Positions 5,969 through 11,139 of a stretch of 11,139 nt of DNA are shown here, piece by piece. The first letter of the stretch is position 1. Every line of letters begins with the position of its first letter. This stretch comes from an uncultured Blautia sp. (GTDB lineage: Bacteria > Bacillota > Clostridia > Lachnospirales > Lachnospiraceae), in assembly GCA_902476765.1 (NCBI GenBank), contig CABSEJ010000110.1, positions 1 through 11,139 of the forward strand. Direction: 5' to 3'. A model generated the notes under the pieces. That model did no database searches, had not been told where the DNA came from, and saw nothing but the letters and a program-made list of their open reading frames with translations. The position numbers and the translations under genes are program-made.

Positions 5969-8025
5969 GAAAAAAACAGGTAAAAGGACTCCTCATCGGA
6001 CTGGCTGTAGCGGCAGCAGCAGGGGGAGGTATCTGGTTTGCATCCGGAAAGCTTAAGGACACCTCTGTGTCCGCTTATGCGGTGACAGACCTTAGCCAGA
6101 TGGTTTTCGGCAGCACTACCTCTTTAGAAGGGAATATTACCTCCAGCGTGTCCCAGGAGGTTCGCCTTATGGATAAGCAGATTGTTTCCAAGGTCTATGT
6201 CCAGGAGGGACAGGAGGTAAAGGAGGGAGACCCTCTTCTGTCTTATGATATGACTCTGGTAAATATTGATTTGGAGATGGAAAAGCTGAGTAAGCAGCAA
6301 TTGGAAATCAAGAAAAAAGGACTGGAAAACGAGCTGGAGAAGCTGGAAAAGGATAAGAAAAAGGCTGTTTCCTCCAAAGGAGAATATACAGTCCAGCCTT
6401 TAGGAAGCAGGGGAAACCAGTGGAAGGCAGTACCCTTGGCAGTAGCGGAGAATCCGCAGGCCTCAGAAGAGAATCTCCGGCAGGGAGAGGCAGACGGCCA
6501 GGGCAGTACAGAAGGTGGTGACGCAGGCTCCGGAACCGAGACAGGGGCCAGTCAGGGACAAGATAACCAGGGCGGAACTTCCCAAGGAGGAAGCGGAGAG
6601 AACGGAGACAGCGGAACCGTACCAGGAGAAGCGCCAGGAGCCGGAGATGGCCAGCCGGGAGCAGGCGGAGACGGAAATCAGGGGGGAACAGGAGACGGAC
6701 AAGACAGCCAGAATCCGGGAGAAACAAATCCTGGCGGCAGCCAGGAAGGAGGAGACCAGGGAGAAGAAGCCCCGGATAAAAAGCCGGGGGAAGAAACTCC
6801 CCAGGAGCCTCAGGAGCCATTAAAGCCTTCCGGAGTTTACAAAAGGCTTTATGGAGATATTACCATAGACCAGGCAGATTTTCCGGAGGATGACGCTGTT
6901 ATAGAGAATGCCATTCCTTTTAGAGGAAGCGGTACAAAGGAAGACCCCTATCGTTATCTGTGTACCAAGGGAGTTCTGCTGCAGGGAGCCTTTCTCAATT
7001 GGGTAGGAGGCTTTGACCAGGAGGGGCAAAAACCCCTCCAGCCTCAGTATTGCCTTCTGGAAGTTCATGGAGAAGATAAGGAGGAGGGCGTTCTTCTGGC
7101 GGCCATGCTGTTGGACGGAACGGCCATAGCAGAGCCATTGCAGCCGGATATGTGGTTCCTAACCAGCTTGGGGAAAAACCAGTGGGAAGAACCGGTTCCC
7201 CCTGAGGATGAGGAAGTGCCCGGAGACGGGGAATGGATGGATTTTCCGGAGGATTGGGGAGAGATGATTCCCCAGGATGATATAGTAAGCGGATATTCCA
7301 AGGAAGAACTGGAAAAAGCCATAACCCAGAAAAAACAGGATATTGCCGCTGCTGCTCTGGATTTAAAGGAAGCGGATATTAAGATAAAAAAGGTAGAACA
7401 GAAGCTGGAGGACGAGACCATAAAGAGTACCATAAACGGCACGGTGAAAAAGGTAGGAGACCCCACCAAAGGAGAGGTGGACGGAGAGCCCTTTATCGTG
7501 GTGGAAAGCACAGGCGGAGCTTATGTCCAAGGGATGGTAAATGAATACCTGCTGTCCAGCCTGCAGCCGGGACAGGTGCTGACAGGTATGGCCTACGAAT
7601 CGGGAAATGTATTTGAGGCGGAGATAAAGGAAATTTCTCCTTATCCCAGAGACAATTATTATATGAGCGGCCAGGATATGTCTTTTTATCCCTTTACCGC
7701 AGTAATTCCTGAGGGACAAGGCTTTAAGGAATATGAAATGGTTACCATGGACCTGCCTCAGACAGAGGGAAATATGTCCGGGATTTATATCAGCAGAGAG
7801 TTCATACGCTCCAAAGACGGGCAGGACTATGTGTACAAAGAAGATAAACACCACAGATTGGTAAAACAGCCGGTAAAGACGGGAAAGACTTTCTACGGAA
7901 GCACGGTGGAAATCAAGGAAGGGATTACCCAGGAAGATTATCTGGCATTCCCTTACGGTAAATCGGTAAAAGAAGGCGCAAAGGTAAAGCGGGCTTCTAT
8001 TGACGAATGGTATAATTCATTTTAG
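5965..8025 (+). CDS. HlyD-like membrane-fusion protein with large insertion in its coiled-coil hairpin
   Basis: Second adaptor of the operon, 686 residues, about 240 longer than its neighbour. A basic start (RKKQVK) precedes one membrane segment (about 7-27). A lipoyl half follows (about 60-97, VSKVYVQEGQEVKEGDPLLSYD), then the first helix of the hairpin (about 98-135). The hairpin is interrupted by a Gly/Glu/Gln/Asp-rich linker (about 163-287) and a folded-looking domain (about 289-440, with FRGSGTKEDPYRYL and YCLLEVHGED). It resumes with a second helix (about 443-485, EELEKAITQKKQDIAAAALD), the other lipoyl half (STINGTVKKVGDPTKGE) and a beta-barrel/membrane-proximal part ending YNSF. The start overlaps the previous stop by 4 bases and has GGGAGG upstream. 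The insertion sits where Gram-negative adaptors meet TolC, so it may project outward as a wall-facing or binding module; that role is inferred. Confidence 0.88.
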   Translation: MRKKQVKGLLIGLAVAAAAGGGIWFASGKLKDTSVSAYAVTDLSQMVFGSTTSLEGNITSSVSQEVRLMDKQIVSKVYVQEGQEVKEGDPLLSYDMTLVNIDLEMEKLSKQQLEIKKKGLENELEKLEKDKKKAVSSKGEYTVQPLGSRGNQWKAVPLAVAENPQASEENLRQGEADGQGSTEGGDAGSGTETGASQGQDNQGGTSQGGSGENGDSGTVPGEAPGAGDGQPGAGGDGNQGGTGDGQDSQNPGETNPGGSQEGGDQGEEAPDKKPGEETPQEPQEPLKPSGVYKRLYGDITIDQADFPEDDAVIENAIPFRGSGTKEDPYRYLCTKGVLLQGAFLNWVGGFDQEGQKPLQPQYCLLEVHGEDKEEGVLLAAMLLDGTAIAEPLQPDMWFLTSLGKNQWEEPVPPEDEEVPGDGEWMDFPEDWGEMIPQDDIVSGYSKEELEKAITQKKQDIAAAALDLKEADIKIKKVEQKLEDETIKSTINGTVKKVGDPTKGEVDGEPFIVVESTGGAYVQGMVNEYLLSSLQPGQVLTGMAYESGNVFEAEIKEISPYPRDNYYMSGQDMSFYPFTAVIPEGQGFKEYEMVTMDLPQTEGNMSGIYISREFIRSKDGQDYVYKEDKHHRLVKQPVKTGKTFYGSTVEIKEGITQEDYLAFPYGKSVKEGAKVKRASIDEWYNSF
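6451..6825 (+). other. Segment encoding a low-complexity Gly/Glu/Gln/Asp-rich linker
   Basis: About 125 codons of the second adaptor are dominated by Gly, with Glu, Gln, Asp, Ser, Thr and Pro, in irregular GGxG/GDGQ-like units. Hydrophobic residues are nearly absent in the core, and the end is Pro/Glu/Lys-rich (EETPQEPQEPLKPSG). Such a stretch should be a disordered, extended spacer. The purine-rich strand keeps other frames free of stops, which produces long spurious open frames on both strands. Its length probably varies between strains. Confidence 0.8.
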
Positions 8026-8040
8026 AGAGGAGGAAACGGG

Positions 8041-9297
8041 ATGATTGAAAACATAAGATTATCGTTCCAGGGTATCTGGGCACATAAGATGCGCTCCTTT
8101 CTGACTATGCTGGGAATTATTATTGGTATTGCCGCTTTGATTTCTATTGTTTCTACCATAAAGGGAACCAACGAGCAGATTAAGAAAAATCTTATCGGTG
8201 AAGGGGATAATGTAATCGATATTACCCTTTACGGAAACGGCGGAGAGTACCAGATAGAGTATGAAGGACTGCCCCAGGGAGTTCCGGTGATTTCTCAGGA
8301 AAAAAAGGAAGAAATTCTGGAGCTGGAGGAAGTAGAAAAAGCTACCTGTTATCAGATGCGCCAGTATGCAGACGGTATCTATTATCAGAGCAGCAGTCTG
8401 GATGGCGGCCAGGTTCTGGGAATTGATGAGGATTATCTGGACACCTGCGGGTATCAGATAATCCGGGGCAGGGGATTTTCCCAGAAAGATTATGATACAT
8501 ACAAAAAGGTGATTTTAGTAGATGAGACTGCCAGTGCCAATTTTTTTGAAAAGGGACAGGAGATAGGGAAATCCATTGAAATCAAAGGCGAACCCTTTAC
8601 TATTGTTGGAGTGGTGAAAAAGACAGAAGAATATGAACCGGTGATAAACAACCGGGAGGAATATTACACCTATTACAACAGTAATACAGGGGGAATGATT
8701 TTTATGCCTTCTCCGGACTGGCCCATTGTGTATCAGTTTGATGAGCCTCAGCAAGTATCGGTGAAAGCAGTTTCTCCGGAAGCTATGAGCTCTGCAGGGA
8801 AGAAGACAGCAGAGCTGCTGAATGAATCTATCGTTTCCGGCAGCAGTAATTTTGAGTATAAGGCTAAGGACATGATGGAAAAGGCCAAGGGGCTGCAGCA
8901 GATTAGCGAAAGCACCAACCGGCAGCTCTTATGGATTGCCAGTATTTCGCTTCTGGTAGGGGGAATCGGGGTTATGAACATCATGCTGGTTTCTGTTACA
9001 GAACGTACCGGAGAGATAGGTCTGAAGAAGGCCATTGGGGCTAATAAGCGGAGAATCCTGGCCCAGTTTCTTACAGAGGCTGCTGTGCTTACCAGTATCG
9101 GCGGAATTCTGGGAGTGCTTGCAGGAATTGTTTTGGCTGCCGTGATTTCCAGGATGGCTGCTATGCCTATGGTTATCAGTATACCGGCGGCAGCAGGGGC
9201 GGTGGTATTCTCCACGGCTATCGGTATTATATTCGGGCTTCTGCCTTCGGTGAAGGCGGCTAATTTAAGTCCCATTGAGGCTCTAAGGAGAATGTAG
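8041..9297 (+). CDS. ABC transporter permease, MacB/FtsX type
   Basis: Integral membrane subunit of a MacB-type (type VII ABC) exporter, 418 residues. The topology is the family's: one N-terminal membrane helix (about 19-40, LTMLGIIIGIAALISIVS), a large extracytoplasmic domain (about 41-295, MacB_PCD-like), then three helices (about 297-318, 345-369, 381-402). Between helices 2 and 3, VTERTGEIGLKKAIGA is the conserved cytoplasmic segment that contacts the ATPase, and the end NLSPIEALRRM is typical. Full MacB is about 650 residues because of a fused N-terminal ATPase; this protein has none, so a separate ATP-binding subunit is required, and it is not encoded in the window. The ribosome site is excellent: AGGAGG at 8028-8033, 7 bases before ATG, 15 bases after the preceding stop. 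Third gene of the operon with the two adaptors. Confidence 0.93.
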   Translation: MIENIRLSFQGIWAHKMRSFLTMLGIIIGIAALISIVSTIKGTNEQIKKNLIGEGDNVIDITLYGNGGEYQIEYEGLPQGVPVISQEKKEEILELEEVEKATCYQMRQYADGIYYQSSSLDGGQVLGIDEDYLDTCGYQIIRGRGFSQKDYDTYKKVILVDETASANFFEKGQEIGKSIEIKGEPFTIVGVVKKTEEYEPVINNREEYYTYYNSNTGGMIFMPSPDWPIVYQFDEPQQVSVKAVSPEAMSSAGKKTAELLNESIVSGSSNFEYKAKDMMEKAKGLQQISESTNRQLLWIASISLLVGGIGVMNIMLVSVTERTGEIGLKKAIGANKRRILAQFLTEAAVLTSIGGILGVLAGIVLAAVISRMAAMPMVISIPAAAGAVVFSTAIGIIFGLLPSVKAANLSPIEALRRM

Positions 9298-9298
9298 G

Positions 9299-9474
9299 AT
9301 GAAAAATGTCTGGGAAATGTGTGTTTCTCCATTGACATGCAGAGGCTGATAGATTGGTGAGACAATAGAAGCACCAGTTCATATCCGATACAGAAGAAGT
9401 TGGAAAAGGGAAAGAGCATTTCCCAGATAGCAGAGGAATTGGAAAGTGCGGAGGAGGAAATCCAGAAAGGATAG
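9299..9474 (+). pseudogene. Short decayed gene remnant, possibly the tail of an Rpn/PD-(D/E)XK transposase-family protein
   Basis: Just after the permease stop, an ATG at 9299 (AAGGAG 8 bases upstream, inside the permease end) reads MKNVWEMCVS and soon stops. A shift of frame near 9331 gives IDMQRLIDW, then a TGA at 9358-9360. The same frame then runs 37 codons, ending KLEKGKSISQIAEELES...IQKG before TAG at 9472-9474. The pieces together look like a C-terminal tail of the kind (MC...L..GKS..EIAEELE) found in Rpn-type nuclease/transposase-like proteins that are abundant in clostridia. The open segment 9361-9474 has no ATG of its own. The assignment rests on remembered patterns; it could be chance. 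Confidence 0.35.
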
Positions 9475-9525
9475 AGCAAACTGCATATCGTTTTAGCTCT
9501 ATGCAGATAAGGCAGAAAGTGGAGA

Positions 9526-9563
9526 CTTGCATTACCGCCAATTCTTATTGGTGGTAATGCAAG
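9526..9563. terminator. Perfect 17-bp hairpin between convergent genes, possible terminator or repeat element
   Basis: CTTGCATTACCGCCAAT (9526-9542) pairs with 9547-9563 across a TCTT loop, with one G-U pair on the plus-strand RNA and otherwise perfect. There is no good U tract on either side, so intrinsic termination is only plausible. It lies 12 bases beyond the stop of the minus-strand LUD gene and about 230 bases after the permease. A smaller hairpin (CTGCATA/TATGCAG, 9481-9487 with 9500-9506) precedes it. A dispersed palindromic repeat is an alternative. Confidence 0.5.
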
Positions 9564-9575
9564 CACTTGCCTGGC

Positions 9576-10211
9576 TTAAAAACCATACTCCTCCCCAATC
9601 AATATAACGGTGATACGGCCGGGGTGCATGGAGCGGCGGGTGATAACTGTCTGACAGCAGATACACCCGTCGCTTTGGCAGTCAGCGCATCTTCCTGTGA
9701 CAGAGCAAGGGGTTTTGGCTCCTACCCGGATGCTGTTAGGCGGTGCGGCTATGTTCCGGACTCTGCGAACGCCGTCCTCTACCGTGGGAACCACCTTGTT
9801 CATGCCGGTAATTACCAGCACATGGGCCGGGCCCTGAATAAGACAGGCAACCCGGTTGCCGTTTCCGTCCACGTTAATCAATTCTCCATCCAGGGTGATA
9901 GCGTTGGTGCTGGTGAAAAAATAATCTGCGGTGACGATTCTGCCGTAGAGGGCTCTGGATTCTTCCGGATTTTTAGCTGATTTCCGGTCTATGAAATCAT
10001 AGGGCCCGGATTGGAGTAAGTCCATGATTCCTGTTTCAACAAGAGTTTCCGAGCCGCCGTTGGTGACAGTGGCGCCTTTGGGAACCAGTGATTTTACAAG
10101 CTCCAGAGCCTGGACTCCGGTTTGGCAATAATAGCCCTTTATGTTTCTCTTTTCCAGATTTTTCAGGATGGTTTTCCCTGTGTTTTCGTAAGACTGTGAT
10201 TTGTAGCTCAT
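9576..10211 (-). CDS. LUD-domain protein ('lactate utilization protein', LutC-like family)
   Basis: A 211-residue member of the LUD (DUF162) family, which includes LutC and part of LutB, related to the NagB/RpiA/CoA-transferase-like fold. Seen in order: YYCQTGVQALELV (about 28-40), the conserved GATVTNGGSETLVETGI (46-62), STNAITLDGELINVDGNGNR (101-120), GMNKVVPTVEDGVRRVRNIAAPPN (136-159), and a cysteine-rich tail with Cys169, 175, 178, 183, 185 and 186 (CADC...CICC), then RITVILIGEEYGF. The tail may bind metal or an Fe-S cluster. No lutA or lutB genes lie next to it, so a role in lactate oxidation is doubtful, and stand-alone members have no settled function. The start at 10211 has AGGAGG 6 bases upstream. 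An in-frame ATG at 10244 would add a basic MIEEKRKRRIV with no good ribosome site and is not preferred. Confidence 0.87.
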   Translation of the reverse strand: MSYKSQSYENTGKTILKNLEKRNIKGYYCQTGVQALELVKSLVPKGATVTNGGSETLVETGIMDLLQSGPYDFIDRKSAKNPEESRALYGRIVTADYFFTSTNAITLDGELINVDGNGNRVACLIQGPAHVLVITGMNKVVPTVEDGVRRVRNIAAPPNSIRVGAKTPCSVTGRCADCQSDGCICCQTVITRRSMHPGRITVILIGEEYGF

Positions 10212-10272
10212 GACAATCCTCCTTTTTCTTTTTTCTTCTATCATAAATCGGCAAAAGGAAAAAGAAAAGTGA

Positions 10273-10301
10273 TTGTATTCCCGAAAACTCTATGTTATCA
10301 T
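10273..10301 (+). promoter_or_regulatory. Candidate sigma-A promoter of the degV-family gene
   Basis: TTGTAT (10273-10278) and TATCAT (10296-10301) are exactly 17 bases apart, matching 4 and 5 of 6 consensus positions. Transcription would start near 10308, giving a leader of about 34 bases. On the opposite strand TATGAT (10240-10245) could be the -10 of the divergent LUD gene, but its -35 is poor. Confidence 0.6.
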
Positions 10302-10341
10302 AAAAAATAGTGATCTAAAATAGGAAAAGGAGCCGAATGCA

Positions 10342-11139
10342 ATGGAAAAAAAGAGGATTGCGATTGTAACGGACAGCAACAGTGGGATAACACAGAAAGA
10401 GGCACAGGAGCTGGGAATTACCGTTCTTGCCATGCCCTTTTACATTGATGAACAGTTGCTTTTAGAGGATATAACCCTGACCCAGGAAGAGTTTTACACC
10501 CGCCTGGCCCAGGATGTGGATATTTCCACTTCACAGCCTTCCCCGGCGGATGTAATGGAAACCTGGGAAAGACTGCTGCAAAAGCATGAGAAAGTGGTTC
10601 ATATACCTATGTCCAGCGGGCTGAGCAATTCCTGTCAGACTGCAATGGTGCTGGCCAGGGAATTCAAAAACAGGGTTATGGTGGTGGATAACCAGAGGAT
10701 TTCCGTAACCCAAAGACAGTCTGTGCTGGACGCCATAGAACTGGCCAAAGCCGGAAAGACTGCAGAGGAAATCAAAGAAATTCTGGAAAAGGAGTCCCAT
10801 GAGTCCAGTATTTATATTACTCTGGAAACCTTGAAATATCTGAAAAAGGGCGGAAGAATCACCCCTGCGGCCGCAGCTCTTGGCACAGTGCTGAACTTAA
10901 AGCCCGTGCTTCAGATTCAGGGGGAAAAGCTGGACGCCTTTTCTAAGGCCAGAGGAAAGAAACAGGCAAAGAAGACCATGATAAAGGCAATGGAAAAGGA
11001 TTTAAAAACCCGATTCAAAGACTATCAGCAAAAGGGACTGATGTGCCTGGAGGCAGCATATACGGGAAATCTGGAGGAAGCAATGGAGTGGAAGGCAGAA
11101 CTTGAAAAAAACTTTTCTCCTATGAAGGTTTATATGGCG
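10342..11139 (+). CDS. DegV family protein (fatty-acid-binding), 3' end outside window
   Basis: The frame is open for 266 codons from ATG at 10342 to the last base with no stop, so the gene is cut by the window edge; family members are usually about 280-290 residues, so little is missing. DegV proteins bind a fatty acid in a deep pocket, and some (FakB) present it to the kinase FakA for phospholipid synthesis. Hallmarks: RIAIVTDSNSGI at the N-terminus (5-16), DVDISTSQPSPAD (58-70), PMSSGLSNSCQTA (89-101) with the ligand-contacting serines, VVDNQRIS (114-121), LKYLKKGGRI (164-173) and LKPVLQIQGEKL (187-198). The ribosome site AAAAGGAG ends at 10332, 9 bases before ATG. An earlier ATG at 10337 meets a stop after ten codons. 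Which fatty acid it binds cannot be told. Confidence 0.93.
   Translation, partial: MEKKRIAIVTDSNSGITQKEAQELGITVLAMPFYIDEQLLLEDITLTQEEFYTRLAQDVDISTSQPSPADVMETWERLLQKHEKVVHIPMSSGLSNSCQTAMVLAREFKNRVMVVDNQRISVTQRQSVLDAIELAKAGKTAEEIKEILEKESHESSIYITLETLKYLKKGGRITPAAAALGTVLNLKPVLQIQGEKLDAFSKARGKKQAKKTMIKAMEKDLKTRFKDYQQKGLMCLEAAYTGNLEEAMEWKAELEKNFSPMKVYMA

Noticed and set aside
6308..6820. A long minus-strand open frame (170 codons), with others nearby, opposite the Gly-rich part of the second adaptor
   Set aside because: The purine-rich, low-complexity plus strand lacks stop triplets in several frames. The products are Leu/Pro/Arg-rich with no family pattern, and no ribosome site precedes them.
9299..9349. 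A 16-codon micro-ORF with a good ribosome site immediately after the permease
   Set aside because: The ribosome site may be chance within the permease's last codons, and the peptide fits better as the first piece of a frameshifted remnant; too short to support as a gene.
8748..9566. A 272-codon minus-strand open frame opposite the permease
   Set aside because: It is antisense to a clear MacB/FtsX permease and mirrors its codons; there is no start signal or family similarity.
10211..10244. A longer LUD protein starting at 10244
   Set aside because: The added residues are basic and unlike the family, and there is no ribosome site, while ATG at 10211 has AGGAGG at 6 bases. The upstream ATG also overlaps a possible -10 element.
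1..11139. CRISPR array, tRNA or rRNA genes, complete insertion sequence, phage genes
   Set aside because: No regularly spaced direct repeats, cloverleaf sequences, ribosomal RNA motifs, transposase frames or phage structural genes were seen. The only periodic repeats are the short 0A boxes.

Overview
The window looks like a chromosomal segment of a clostridial Firmicute, most likely a Lachnospiraceae gut anaerobe. The clues are moderate GC, strong AGGAGG-type ribosome sites, a Spo0A-family DNA-binding protein, paired Gram-positive HlyD-type adaptors, and DegV and LUD-domain proteins. The genus cannot be told from sequence reading alone. Both ends cut genes: hisS at the left and a degV-family gene at the right.

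Layout. (1) 1-2683, plus strand: the 3' part of hisS and a complete aspS, 17 bases apart and probably one transcript, ending in a long hairpin at 2729-2779. (2) 2796-4349, minus strand: a lipoprotein with two similar halves and, upstream of it, a 108-residue protein that is only the DNA-binding (effector) domain of Spo0A, with no receiver domain. (3) 4350-4630: an AT-rich divergent control region with Spo0A-box (TGTCGAA) matches, three of them exactly 10 bp apart. (4) 4631-9297, plus strand: a tightly packed operon of two membrane-fusion/HlyD-like adaptors and one MacB/FtsX-type ABC permease. The second adaptor carries a roughly 300-residue insertion inside its coiled-coil hairpin. No ATPase gene is present in the window. 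(5) 9298-9575: a short decayed gene remnant and a strong hairpin. (6) 9576-10211, minus strand: a stand-alone LUD-domain ('lactate utilization') protein with a cysteine-rich tail. (7) 10342 to the right edge, plus strand: a DegV-family fatty-acid-binding protein behind a good sigma-A promoter.

How the parts may fit. hisS-aspS, the LUD protein and DegV look like ordinary chromosomal genes. The distinctive unit is 4023-9297: a truncated Spo0A-like regulator divergent from an export operon, with phased Spo0A boxes between them. The reading offered here is that the small regulator, the cell's full-length Spo0A, or both in competition bind these boxes and tie the envelope export system to the sporulation/stationary-phase program. 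The boxes and the protein are seen in the sequence; the regulatory link is inference.
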